From: Richelia intracellularis
Lineage (GTDB): Bacteria; Cyanobacteriota; Cyanobacteriia; Cyanobacteriales; Nostocaceae
Direction of reading: 5' to 3'
Assembly (NCBI GenBank): GCA_000613065.1
Contig: CBZS010000767.1
Coordinates: 1-39,683 of the forward strand
Length of the DNA: 39,683 nt
Part shown: piece by piece, positions 9,271-17,761 of the stretch
How positions within the stretch are numbered: the first letter of the stretch is position 1
How the letters are laid out: the number at the start of each line of letters is the position of its first letter
Position numbers and translations under genes: made by a program
The notes under the pieces: model-generated
What the model was told of the DNA's origin: nothing
Seen by the model: the letters and a program-made list of their open reading frames with translations, nothing else
Database searches by the model: none

Positions 9271-10539
9271 GTGCAAGACAATATACCCAATTATATAAAA
9301 CTTATTAATAAAATGATCGGCGGGTTAAACCCCTCATACAAAGATGATTCCAATAGTAAAAAATGTGGGTTCAGGGTGGAGAATCGAATGAATTACTCCT
9401 TAGACGTTGCACAAACAAACACAGGTATCAAACAAAGCAAGTTTTTGAATGCTGAAATGAATTCCCATAAGGAGCAGGGTACATACAATACATCATTGCC
9501 CTTGTTCGCTCAAAAAGTCCAAGATGATATCATGGGGACCTGTGATGCTGATCAGCCAAAAGTTTTAGTTGTTGATGACCATGGTGCTAGACCTATGACA
9601 GATCTAGCTTTACTGGCCATGGAGGGTTATAAGGTAATTGAAGCAGATTGCGGCACAGCTGTTATGGAAATGGTAATTCAACAGCAGCCTGATTTGGTTT
9701 TGTTAGATGTGATGATGCCAGGGATAGATGGTTTTCAGGTATGCCAACTATTGAAACAAAATGAACATACTCGGCTAATACCAGTAATTTTGATCACAGC
9801 ATTAAACGATAGGCGATCACGGATTCAGGGAATTGAGGTTGGTGCTGATTATTTTTTAAGTAAGCCTTTTGACAGAGTAGAATTAGCAGCGAGAGTCAAG
9901 TCATTAATCAGGCAAAAACGTCTCAATCAAGATTTAGATCACGCAGAGCAAGCATTGTTTTCTATTGCGAAAGCAATTGAAAGCCGAGATCCCAACACGG
10001 GAGATCATTGTGAACGCTTAGTTGCATTGGGTAAAGCTTTTGGTGAGTATATGAATCTGCCCCGCAATCAAATTCGAGATTTAATGTGGGGAGGGTATTT
10101 ACATGATATAGGTAAGGTCGGTATTCCTGATGCTGTACTTTTGAAAAAAGGTAATCTTACCTCCCAGGAATGGGAAATTATGAAACAGCACGTTTCCATC
10201 GGTGAGAATATCTGTGAGCCACTACGCAGTATGCAAGGTGTAATTCCCATCATTCGCCACCACCACGAACGCTGGGATGGATGTGGTTACCCGGATAAAT
10301 TGAAAGGAAATGAAATTCCCTATCTAGCACAAATATTTCAAATTATTGATATCTATGATGCTCTAACCAGCGAACGACCTTATAAAATGCCTTTTACCTC
10401 TGAAGATGCATTAGCTCTAATGGCAGAAGAAACGGCTAGAGGATGGCGCAACCCACAACTGATGCAACAGTTTGCAGACTTTATTCGAGGAATCAATCCA
10501 CAAATATACCCAGAAAACCCCAAAATTAAAAATCGTTAG
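9271..10539 (+). CDS. Response regulator with HD-GYP output domain (putative c-di-GMP phosphodiesterase)
   Basis: A 422-residue protein. After about 95 poorly conserved residues comes a receiver domain (about 97-215) with 'KVLVVDDH', the phospho-acceptor Asp146 in 'LLDVMMPG', the conserved Thr in 'LITAL' and Lys in 'LSKPFD'. An HD-GYP domain follows (about 230-410) with 'HDIGK' at 278-282 and 'HHERWDGCGYP' at 331-341, so all signature residues are present. The family hydrolyses cyclic di-GMP under control of receiver phosphorylation; no partner kinase is adjacent. I chose the GTG start because GGAG lies about 8 bases upstream. A start at ATG 9388 would remove most of the unconserved N-terminal extension and is possible. 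Confidence 0.93.
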   Translation: MQDNIPNYIKLINKMIGGLNPSYKDDSNSKKCGFRVENRMNYSLDVAQTNTGIKQSKFLNAEMNSHKEQGTYNTSLPLFAQKVQDDIMGTCDADQPKVLVVDDHGARPMTDLALLAMEGYKVIEADCGTAVMEMVIQQQPDLVLLDVMMPGIDGFQVCQLLKQNEHTRLIPVILITALNDRRSRIQGIEVGADYFLSKPFDRVELAARVKSLIRQKRLNQDLDHAEQALFSIAKAIESRDPNTGDHCERLVALGKAFGEYMNLPRNQIRDLMWGGYLHDIGKVGIPDAVLLKKGNLTSQEWEIMKQHVSIGENICEPLRSMQGVIPIIRHHHERWDGCGYPDKLKGNEIPYLAQIFQIIDIYDALTSERPYKMPFTSEDALALMAEETARGWRNPQLMQQFADFIRGINPQIYPENPKIKNR

Positions 10540-10617
10540 TGATTAACTGTTATCATGTGACCCGAATGGACATTGCCAACTCATTCATTACAGTTAATCT
10601 ATAATCAGTAGCTCATT

Positions 10618-11970
10618 ATGGTAGTTGTAGCAATTCTCGCAGCCGGACGTGGGACAAGAATGAAGTCAGAAATGCCTAAAGTTTTACATACTCTAGGTGG
10701 TAAATCCCTATTAGAGCGCGTTATTGATAGTGTAAAACCACTTTCACCCTCACGCAATATGGTAATTGTCGGTTATCAGGCTCAGTTAGTTCAGGCTGCG
10801 ATGGAATATCTTCCAGGATTAGAGTTTGTAGAGCAAACAGAACAGTTGGGTACTGGTCATGCTATTCAACAATTATTACCCCACCTACAAGGCTACCATG
10901 GGGATGTGTTGGTATTAAATGGAGATGTACCATTACTTAGCTCCCACACACTCTTAAAATTACTGCAAACTCACCAAAAGAATGGGAACGCTGCAACTAT
11001 TTTGACTGCACACCTAAGTAATCCCCAGGGTTATGGGCGGGTTTTTTGTAATAGTGAAAATGTGCTGCAACAAATAGTAGAAGATAAGGATTGCACTGCG
11101 GCTCAAAGGCAAAATAATCGTGTCAATGCAGGGGTTTACTGCTTCTGCTGGCAGGATTTAGGGAAAATATTACCCTACTTGCAGGCAAATAATGCTCAGA
11201 AAGAATACTATCTCACGGATGCTGTCACCCAAGTTGCTCCAGTAATGGCAGTAGATGTGGAAAATAGCCAAGAAATTATGGGTATTAATAACCGAATACA
11301 GTTGGCTGGGGCCTATGAAATTTTGCAAAACCGTATCAAGGAAAAGTGGATGATGGCTGGTGTTACCCTTGTCGATCCCAGCAGCATTACCATTGATGAA
11401 ACAGTAGAAAGTCAAACAGATGTAATTATTGAGCCTCAAACTCATCTACGTGGAAATACAGTAATTGAAAGTGGCTGTCGTATTGGTCCGGGCTGTTTGA
11501 TTCAAAACAGTCACATTGGCAAGAATGTAACTGTACAGTATTCAGTAATCATAGATAGCTCCATATCAGGTGGCACTCATGTTGGTCCCTACGCACATTT
11601 GCGACGTCATGTAGAAGTGGGAGAAGGTTGCCGGATTGGTAACTTTGTGGAATTAAAAAATACTCAATTGGGCGTTCGCAGTAATGTTGCTCATTTGTCC
11701 TACCTTGGCGATACAGTAGCAGGAACTCAAATAAATGTTGGTGCAGGAACAATTACAGCCAATTATGATGGTGTGAAAAAGCACAAAACCATAATTGGCG
11801 ATCGTACAAAAACTGGTTCTAATAGTGTATTGGTTGCACCGCTTAACCTTGGTAATGATGTTTACATTGCGGCTGGTTCCACCGTTACAGATGATGTACC
11901 TAATGATTCTTTGGTTATTGCCCGTTCCCGTCAGGTTGTCAAGTCTGAATGGCGGATAACGCAGGAGTGA
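10618..11970 (+). CDS. glmU: Bifunctional UDP-GlcNAc pyrophosphorylase / glucosamine-1-phosphate N-acetyltransferase
   Basis: A 450-residue protein of the usual GlmU length. The N-terminal nucleotidyltransferase domain opens with 'LAAGRGTRM' at residues 7-15 and has 'NGDVPLL' for metal and substrate binding. From about residue 250 a left-handed beta helix of hexapeptide repeats follows, with '[14 protein letters not shown]' and '[11 protein letters not shown]', the acetyltransferase active-site region. It acetylates glucosamine-1-phosphate and then couples it to UTP, giving UDP-N-acetylglucosamine for peptidoglycan and outer-membrane glycans. It is cytoplasmic and essential in most bacteria. 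The gene follows the HD-GYP regulator by 78 bp on the same strand and could be cotranscribed, although the intervening sequence is long enough for its own promoter. The frame is intact. Confidence 0.97.
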   Translation: MVVVAILAAGRGTRMKSEMPKVLHTLGGKSLLERVIDSVKPLSPSRNMVIVGYQAQLVQAAMEYLPGLEFVEQTEQLGTGHAIQQLLPHLQGYHGDVLVLNGDVPLLSSHTLLKLLQTHQKNGNAATILTAHLSNPQGYGRVFCNSENVLQQIVEDKDCTAAQRQNNRVNAGVYCFCWQDLGKILPYLQANNAQKEYYLTDAVTQVAPVMAVDVENSQEIMGINNRIQLAGAYEILQNRIKEKWMMAGVTLVDPSSITIDETVESQTDVIIEPQTHLRGNTVIESGCRIGPGCLIQNSHIGKNVTVQYSVIIDSSISGGTHVGPYAHLRRHVEVGEGCRIGNFVELKNTQLGVRSNVAHLSYLGDTVAGTQINVGAGTITANYDGVKKHKTIIGDRTKTGSNSVLVAPLNLGNDVYIAAGSTVTDDVPNDSLVIARSRQVVKSEWRITQE

Positions 11971-12026
11971 GGGGATATTAATGATTGAGGCTTGACACTA
12001 TACACTCCCCCCACTCTTGTACTACC

Positions 12027-12980
12027 CTAAATACAGCCTGTTTGCTTCCCAACTGGTAATTCCAAGGTATCGCCTAATTTGTCACCGTTATGGAATGCGG
12101 CTAGTAATATATCACTGGTTTTACCCCAAGCGATCGCTCCTTTTGCATCTAATGCGATCGCTCCTAAATCTCGTTTATTTGCTCCAGCTTCTGTTAAGGA
12201 TTTCTCCATAGCTGTTTGCAGGGACATCCCATCACTTACCCGAATGACAATCTTGGGTGCTAGGCATTCATCAATTATATCTTCCCCAATCCCCGTACAA
12301 CTGACACCCGCGTTGGCTGTAGCATAATTACCTGCTGGCATAGCAGAATCACTGACTCTACCAATGCGTTCAAAACCTTTACCACCAGTAGAAGTCCCGG
12401 CAGCAACCTGACCCTTAGTGTCTAAAACTACTACACCAATAGTACCTCGACCAGCATTACTACTTTCCCCTAACTCTGATTCGGCGATGACACCAGCCAT
12501 GGTTCTTTGAAAGTTGTTCTGGCGATCCTTGATCCACTCTTGCAAACGCATATCTGTAAGTGCGTCATAGCTAGGAATTTGTAACTCCCTGACTAATTCA
12601 GCAGCACCATAATCTGAAAGAACTCTGTCGGAAGCATCTTGTAAAAATTTGGCTAAATGAATGGGGTTTTTTACCCTAGAAACATTAATTACTCCACTAA
12701 AGCTCTGAGCGGCTCCATCCATTAAGGAAGCACTCATACGGATTTGTCCATCTGATTGCAGGACAGAACCGGTACCAGCGTTAAAACGAGGTTCATCTTC
12801 TAATAGTTGACAACCCCAAATTACGGCTGATTTGGCGGAGGCTCCTGCTAGGAGCATAGTATAAACTTCTTCTACGATTCCATGTAACAGTTGGCGCACT
12901 TTGGCAACTCCTCCTTTGCCTTGGAGGGAACTACCTGCTCCACCATGAATGATTAGTTTGGGTTGTATTTGGGTTGTCAT
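12027..12980 (-). CDS. Isoaspartyl peptidase / plant-type L-asparaginase (Ntn hydrolase)
   Basis: 317 residues from the ATG at 12980, which begins MTTQIQPKLIIHGGAGS, the conserved start of the family. The frame stays open a further 85 codons upstream, but that stretch is low-conservation repeat-like sequence, so I reject the longer start. The precursor cleaves itself to expose a nucleophilic threonine, Thr180 in 'NAGRGTIGVVVLD'. The substrate-binding 'GTSTGG' and 'GIGEDIID' segments follow. The enzyme removes isoaspartyl dipeptides formed by protein damage or from cyanophycin breakdown and has some asparaginase activity. In nitrogen-fixing cyanobacteria this links to beta-aspartyl-arginine turnover, which is inference here. 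It is convergent with glmU, with ends 56 bp apart. Confidence 0.94.
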   Translation of the reverse strand: MTTQIQPKLIIHGGAGSSLQGKGGVAKVRQLLHGIVEEVYTMLLAGASAKSAVIWGCQLLEDEPRFNAGTGSVLQSDGQIRMSASLMDGAAQSFSGVINVSRVKNPIHLAKFLQDASDRVLSDYGAAELVRELQIPSYDALTDMRLQEWIKDRQNNFQRTMAGVIAESELGESSNAGRGTIGVVVLDTKGQVAAGTSTGGKGFERIGRVSDSAMPAGNYATANAGVSCTGIGEDIIDECLAPKIVIRVSDGMSLQTAMEKSLTEAGANKRDLGAIALDAKGAIAWGKTSDILLAAFHNGDKLGDTLELPVGKQTGCI

Positions 12981-13209
12981 AGGATTTTTAGGTTTTATGT
13001 AACACAGAGGAGGACACTTCTGGTAAGGGTGTTTTCCGACCCAGGCGACTGCGTTCCCCAAAGGGGTTATCGTAGAGTAACCGGCGGGTATACAGACGCG
13101 GAGAGGCTTGTCCCAGACTAGGGGTACCCCAGCATAAACAAAGTGTCCGTTGTGCAGAGAGTAATAGGAGTTTTCTTTTAATAGAAAGATACAAGAACTG
13201 TAAGTGATG

Positions 13210-13380
13210 TTACTTAGGTTTTGGTTCGTTGTCAATTTTGGAACGACGGCGACGACAGCGTTCTGAGCAATATTTTACTTCGTTCCAGCAATCTTTCCAT
13301 TTTTTGCGCCAGGTAAAAGGACGTTGGCACACTGGACAAATTTTGGTGGGGAAATCTGATTTTGAAGGGTTACGTCCCAT
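13210..13380 (-). CDS. Small DUF2256 zinc-ribbon-like protein
   Basis: A 56-residue basic protein found by translating the minus strand: MGRNPSKSDF at the start, then 'KICPVCQRPFTWRKKW', 'WNEVKYCSERCRRRR' and a short tail ending NEPKPK. The two cysteine pairs (C-x2-C and C-x3-C) with the intervening W-R-K-K-W match the DUF2256 family, thought to bind zinc. Function is unknown. It lies upstream of the isoaspartyl peptidase on the same strand, separated by about 230 bp containing repeat-like sequence. The opposite-strand frame over the same bases is only a shadow. The cysteine pattern makes the call fairly safe despite the small size. Confidence 0.85.
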   Translation of the reverse strand: MGRNPSKSDFPTKICPVCQRPFTWRKKWKDCWNEVKYCSERCRRRRSKIDNEPKPK

Positions 13381-13582
13381 AATTATAAATTTCGCTAATA
13401 AGAAATATTGCTCAATAGTTAATAAGAAGCTTTAAATTAGGTGAAGAAATCCGGTGTATAACTCGAAAGTCACTGCATATCGACAGGGAGTAAGCTAAGA
13501 GAAAAGGTGATGGGAAAATTATTCACGAACGTTTCTGATTTGGTATGACAGTGATTCCCCTAATCCCAATTATGTGTCTTAA

Positions 13583-14017
13583 TTACTCAGCAAGAGTTAG
13601 CATCCAAAAGGCAGCTAACGACACTAAATAGACACAAAGAAAAAGTAACCCTAGAATAGGCAAAGATGGATTGTAAAAAGACTCATCCCCCAAAATATTA
13701 CCCAGAAAGATATATTGCCAAGGAGAATCTCGAGAGTCTCCTCTATTTAGTCGAAGTGGAAAAAAGGGACTCATCAAAATAGCTTGGATTAGCTCTACTC
13801 TGACTCTTACAAAACTTATTTTGCTTTTTAAGCTATGGTGAATTCCACCCATGCATAACAACAAAAAACCAAATCCATATACCAATCCTCCCGCCACAAA
13901 ATACAGAAACCCAGTCCAACCACCGGAAGTGAAGAAGAACAACAAGAGACTAAGAACTGAGTAAGCTATGTAAAGTAATACAAGTAGGCAAATATTTATC
14001 CTTATTCCTTTCTTCAC
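13583..14017 (-). CDS. Multi-pass membrane protein of unknown function
   Basis: A 144-residue hydrophobic protein. I see four likely membrane spans: about 7-28 (LLVLLYIAYSVLSLLLFFF), 33-58 (GFLYFVAGGLVYGFGFLLLCMG), a weaker one around 75-88, and 119-141 (GLLFLCVYLVSLAAFWML). A polar loop rich in Arg and Asp ('LNRGDSRDSPWQYIFLGN') lies between the last two. I recognise no family. It starts 16 bp after the end of the DusA gene on the same strand, so the two are probably cotranscribed, with no functional link evident. Confidence 0.7.
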   Translation of the reverse strand: MKKGIRINICLLVLLYIAYSVLSLLLFFFTSGGWTGFLYFVAGGLVYGFGFLLLCMGGIHHSLKSKISFVRVRVELIQAILMSPFFPLRLNRGDSRDSPWQYIFLGNILGDESFYNPSLPILGLLFLCVYLVSLAAFWMLTLAE

Positions 14018-14032
14018 CCAACTTACAACTCC

Positions 14033-15061
14033 TTATCCTCTCTCACCCCTTTTAATTTTTACACTTTCTAAAGCTGTACGCACAACTTCTGTCGTTGCGC
14101 CAGGATGACATGAATTTTCTGTTAACATCCGTTTCCAGACTCTACTACCCGCTTGTCCGGCAAACAGCTGTAACAAATGTCTGGTAATTTTATTTAGTTT
14201 CAAGCCTTGGGATACCCAATTATCAATATATGGATACATAGCTTCCACTACTTGTTGTCTGTTGGGGGGTGTAATATCTTCACCATAAATTAAGCGATCG
14301 CTATTAGCAAACAAATAAGGGTTATCATAAGCTGCTCGCCCAATCATCACCCCATCGACAAATTGTAATTGCTGCCGTACCTGTTCTAAGTTGGTAAATC
14401 CACCATTAATTTCAATAAATAGGTGGGGAAAGTCTTGCTTGAGACGATGTACGTCTGAGTAGCGCAGAGGGGGAATATCCCGATTTTCCTTAGGACTTAA
14501 CTCTTGTAACCAAGCTTTGCGAGCATGAACAGTAAATCTTGTACATCCAGCACCAGAAACAATACGGACGAAATTTACCATATCCTCATAGCGATCGCAA
14601 TCATCAACACCAATCCGATGTTTGACAGTAACGGGTAATTTTGTGGCTTGGCTCATTGCTTCGACAGACTTTGCGACCTTCTCTGGCTGCATCATTAAAC
14701 ACGCACCAAAGTTACCATCCTGTACCCGACTACTAGGACATCCCACATTGAGATTAATTTCGTCATAGCCCATATCTTCAGCAATGCGGGCACATTCAGA
14801 CAGATCTTGGGTATTGTCACCACCTAATTGCAGGGCAAGGGGTTTTTCTTCTGGAGAAAAACCTAATAACCGTTGATGATCGCCATGGATAATTGCCGCA
14901 CTTGTTACCATCTCCGTATATAATAAGGTGCGCTTGGTAATCTGTCGCACAAAGTAGCGAAAATGTCTATCAGTACGATCCATCATTGGTGCCAAACTTA
15001 AAGGATATATACCAGTTTTTGGTTTATTTGTGGGTAATATAATTGACTCAGATAATCTCAT
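14033..15061 (-). CDS. dusA: tRNA-dihydrouridine synthase, DusA type
   Basis: 342 residues from the ATG at 15061, which has AAGAGGT about 8 bases upstream; a longer frame opening nine codons earlier lacks this signal. The FMN-dependent TIM-barrel enzyme reduces uridines 20/20a in the D-loop of tRNA. Seen here are 'LAPMMDRTDRHFRYF' near residue 23, catalytic Cys108 in 'LNVGCPSSRVQDG', 'VKHRIGVDD' and the FMN-phosphate region 'VDGVMIGRAAYDNPY'. The motif 'MMDRTDRHFR' and the C-terminal 'RHLLQLFAGQAGSRVWKR' are characteristic of DusA rather than DusB or DusC. The gene is divergent from the CysQ-like gene and heads a probable two-gene operon with the membrane protein. Confidence 0.95.
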   Translation of the reverse strand: MRLSESIILPTNKPKTGIYPLSLAPMMDRTDRHFRYFVRQITKRTLLYTEMVTSAAIIHGDHQRLLGFSPEEKPLALQLGGDNTQDLSECARIAEDMGYDEINLNVGCPSSRVQDGNFGACLMMQPEKVAKSVEAMSQATKLPVTVKHRIGVDDCDRYEDMVNFVRIVSGAGCTRFTVHARKAWLQELSPKENRDIPPLRYSDVHRLKQDFPHLFIEINGGFTNLEQVRQQLQFVDGVMIGRAAYDNPYLFANSDRLIYGEDITPPNRQQVVEAMYPYIDNWVSQGLKLNKITRHLLQLFAGQAGSRVWKRMLTENSCHPGATTEVVRTALESVKIKRGERG

Positions 15062-15139
15062 TAATGTACCTCTTAAAAATAGGGTCAAGGATTTAGATCA
15101 TTACCCATCGTGAATTGCCCATTCCTCATGTTTAATACA

Positions 15140-15997
15140 ATGCTAGACTTCAAAGAAATATCAGCGACCGCTTGTTCTATTGGTTGGGGTGCAGCAGATA
15201 TACTGCGTTCCTACTATAGAGGTGATGCCGACCAAAAGTTAAATGTGCAATACAAAGAGGATGACCCTGTAACTGCTGCTGATTTAGCTGTTAATCACTA
15301 TATTCTACAAAGATTACAGGCTGAATTGAGTAACGTAGATTTTAGTTATATCAGCGAGGAAACCTATAAGGAAGGAGAAACGAAAGAAATTACTTCTGAT
15401 TTAGTATGGATTATTGATCCTCTAGACGGGACAAGGGATTTTATCGAAAAAACTGGAGAATATGCCATTCATATAGCTTTGGTGAAAGAAAAACGTCCTA
15501 TACTAGCAGTGGTAGTAGTTCCAAAAGCCGATAAACTCTATTATGCTATTAAAGGAGATGGAGCTTTTGTTAATACCCCTGATGGAAAATCTCGACCTAT
15601 TAAAGTGTCCTCACGAGAAAAGGTAGAAGATTTGACTTTAGTTGTTAGTCGTTTCCACCGCAATCCTAGGTTAGAATATTTGTTACAAAACTTGCCTTGT
15701 CAGAATCAGAAAGCTGTGGGTAGTGTGGGATGTAAGATAACCACCATTCTCGAGCAGGAAGCGGATATTTACATTTCCCTATCAGGCAAATCTGCTCCCA
15801 AAGATTGGGATATGGCTGCACCAGAATTAATTTTGACAGAAGCTGGCGGTAAGTTTACTCATTTTTCTGGAGATGAACTGAAATACAACACTGGAGATAT
15901 TAATCAATGGGGTGGTTTATTAGCTAGTAATGGGCAATTTCATGAATACCTATGCCACAAAGCAGAAACTATTTTGAAAACATGGGACGATAAATAA
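15140..15997 (+). CDS. CysQ-like 3'(2'),5'-bisphosphate nucleotidase / inositol monophosphatase family
   Basis: 285 residues from the ATG at 15140 (MLDFKEISATACSIGWGAAD). A GTG at 15110 and an ATG at 15128 are in frame but add unconserved residues. The Mg-dependent phosphatase signatures are present: 'VTAADLAVNHYI', 'SEET', 'WIIDPLDGTRDFIEKTGEYA' (metal-binding Asp residues) and 'PKDWDMAAPELILTEAGG' near the end. Members hydrolyse 3'-phosphoadenosine 5'-phosphate left by sulfate assimilation, or inositol phosphates. The CysQ assignment over inositol monophosphatase rests on the overall look of the active-site segments and is moderately secure. The gene is divergent from dusA with a short shared upstream region and is followed by an IS-rich stretch. 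Confidence 0.88.
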   Translation: MLDFKEISATACSIGWGAADILRSYYRGDADQKLNVQYKEDDPVTAADLAVNHYILQRLQAELSNVDFSYISEETYKEGETKEITSDLVWIIDPLDGTRDFIEKTGEYAIHIALVKEKRPILAVVVVPKADKLYYAIKGDGAFVNTPDGKSRPIKVSSREKVEDLTLVVSRFHRNPRLEYLLQNLPCQNQKAVGSVGCKITTILEQEADIYISLSGKSAPKDWDMAAPELILTEAGGKFTHFSGDELKYNTGDINQWGGLLASNGQFHEYLCHKAETILKTWDDK

Positions 15998-16297
15998 TTA
16001 TGAGTGAGATTTAAGTAAGATAGTTAACAGTTATTAGTCAATAGTTTAATTCTCTCCCATATCTTCCTCTCCTCTGCTCCTCGTATTGCTTGGTTTCCCT
16101 TCTAAATTCTAAACCACATTCCGTAATTCAACTTGAATTACAAATAAATTACAAGCAAAATAAAAACACAATAATCAGAATGATTAATAATATAGAGTAC
16201 AGAACGAATATATTTTAAAAATCAATTAATTAAACAGAATAAATTTGACCATAAGATTGGTAATATGAGCACTAAAAAATTGAGGAGCAATAAATCT
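15998..16297. other. AT-rich spacer before an ISAs1 element
   Basis: This 300-bp stretch follows the CysQ-like gene. It contains no reading frame or repeat that I can support. It is the left flank of the ISAs1 element. Confidence 0.5.
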
Positions 16298-16319
16298 CAG
16301 GGTAAGCGCATCTCAAATT

Positions 16320-17465
16320 CTATTGACAAGCGGGTTGAAAGGTCTCATCATCATGTTGGGATAAAAAAGCAGTAAAAACAGTCAGCATATAATTATTATC
16401 CATCGCGGCTCGATTAGCTTTTTGGCCATTACTACGTTTCAAAGATTGCTCTAGGTTTAAAGCATTAAGAGCTATTCGCCACAGAAGTGCTAAGTTTTGT
16501 GGAGCATGAGCAGTAGGGAGACGACAAGCATCTTCAAAAAAAATGACATCTAAAGTCCAATGCAACCCATTTTCCACACCCGAATGAAGACGAATCAATT
16601 GTCCTAACTTATGAGCATCACAATTTAATCTAGTTAGATAAAACTGAACTTCAGGGGTTGTTTGATTCCAAAGATGTGGTAAGCGCACAACCATGACAAA
16701 CCATTTAAGACCAACCCAATTGTCTTGGTTATGCAAAGTTTGCACTTAAGAAATAGGAATATACTAAATTTGACGTTTTTCAGTACGATGATGACCTTTC
16801 TCTACCCGTTTATCATAACTATGGATAATACCTTTAAAGCCTTGAGAAAACTGTTGCTAAAAGCAATTTTTCACTTGTCCGTAAAGTGTAGGATGATTAG
16901 CTTTGAGTGCTAAAACATAATCTGCTTTTGCATTAAAGATTTGGAATGCAATTGCTGTTTCCGTAGCCATGGCATGAATATTAATAATAAATCCAGCCAT
17001 ATTTAATAATTCCAAGAATGCAGGGATTCCTGTAATTTCATTCGATTTCTCGTTTTGTTTTATTTGTCCGAAAACAAGACGATGTTCACTCGACCATGCA
17101 CTAACTAGATATAACGCTGATTTAGCCTGTTCTTTATGATAGGAACCTTTGAGGATCTTAGCATCAATGGGAATTATCTCTGCTCCTGGGGCTTCAACTA
17201 TTGATTCTACCCAACGTCGAAAGCATCGCTCAAATAGTTTTGTGTTAATGGGTTCAAACACCCGTCGAAAGGTATCTGCACTTGGGATGCCCCTGGTAAA
17301 GCTAAAAACTGTTCCAACCAGTGGTATTTTCTCAATCCATAATTTTCCATGTCCTCCCATCTCTTACCTCCTGCAATCACTGATAGTATTCCAATGATTA
17401 AAATATCTGTTAAGGAATGGACACGGGTTCTTTCTACACGTGGGTCTTCGATCTCACTAAAAACT
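16320..17465 (-). pseudogene. ISAs1-family transposase (DDE), broken
   Basis: The frame reads FSEIEDPRVERTRVHSLTD from about 17460, then 'GGKRWEDMENYGLRKY'. A frameshift near 17285-17300 moves the reading to 'GIPSADTFRRVFEP', 'IIPIDAKILKGSY', 'LVSAWSSEHRLVFGQ' and 'ADYVLALKANHPTLYG', all ISAs1 hallmarks. In the same frame TAG follows 'QVKNCF', another TAG follows 'TEKRQI' and a TAA follows 'YIPIS'. The C-terminal part then resumes with 'DNWVGLKWFVMVVR' and 'GVENGLHWTLDVIFFEDACR'. One frameshift and three nonsense codons make it non-functional. The N-terminal start is missing, replaced by the hairpin at 17448-17492. Confidence 0.88.
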
Positions 17466-17492
17466 AATGATATTAGTTTTTAGTGAGATCGA
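17448..17492. repeat. Perfect 21-bp inverted repeat with 3-base loop
   Basis: The arms 17448-17468 and 17472-17492 are exact complements (core ATCTCACTAAAAACTAA and its reverse) around the loop GAT. The left arm encodes the transposase residues FSEIE on the minus strand; the right arm is an inverted copy of it. This looks like an inverted-duplication breakpoint that removed the transposase start. It is a very stable hairpin at DNA or RNA level. Confidence 0.85.
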
Positions 17493-17500
17493 GTGTTCCA

Positions 17501-17625
17501 GCAACTGGGGAAGATTGGGTTGCGTAGGGGAGTGCCAGGTAGGGGTATGAGTGTTTATTAGTCTTACTCAAGGTCTTGATGCCCCTACCTGGCCCACGTA
17601 ATCTAGGGAAGCGTTCCCCAGTTGC
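17501..17625. repeat. Nested inverted repeats inside the ISAs1 element
   Basis: The outer arms GCAACTGGGGAA (17501-17512) and TTCCCCAGTTGC (17614-17625) are perfect complements. The inner arms GCCAGGTAGGGGTAT (17534-17548) and ATGCCCCTACCTGGC (17579-17593) pair with one G/T-type mismatch. The 125-base segment could fold as one long stem with an inner arm and a ~30-base loop. No protein is encoded. It may be a palindromic repeat of the Nostoc intergenic type that inserted into the IS. Confidence 0.7.
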
Positions 17626-17761
17626 GTCAACTTTTTTTGGCGATGCCCCTCCAGTTCTCGCCCAAAGGGGGTTGGCGTTCGCACTTGACAATCAAGACAG
17701 ACCCTACCATTATGTACAACAATCTGTGATTTTCACTACAAAATTAGATGCGCTTACCCTG

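Larger units (their letters stand above)
16298..17761 (-). mobile_element. ISAs1-family insertion sequence, degraded
   Basis: It is bounded by perfect 16-bp inverted repeats: CAGGGTAAGCGCATCT at 16298-16313 and its complement at 17746-17761. The CAGGG start suits ISAs1-type elements. The transposase is on the minus strand and is broken. The right-hand ~270 bp inside the element is not transposase but contains nested inverted repeats (see 17448-17492 and 17501-17625). The flanks ATAAATCT and TGAAGGCT do not match, so no target duplication remains. The right end abuts the interior of an IS1634-type transposase relic. Confidence 0.9.

Noticed and set aside
12981-13235. An 85-codon N-terminal extension of the isoaspartyl peptidase
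   Set aside because: Family members start at the equivalent of MTTQIQPKLIIHGG. The upstream codons translate repeat-like sequence with no conserved features and run towards the DUF2256 gene.
13229-13435. A 68-codon plus-strand frame
   Set aside because: It is the antisense of the DUF2256 protein, whose paired cysteines on the minus strand are far more convincing.
16298-17761. The ISAs1 element as the helper for the 91-bp repeats
   Set aside because: ISAs1-type elements can give 8-bp duplications, but the ends here (CAGGGTAAGCGC) are unrelated to GGCGTTGC.
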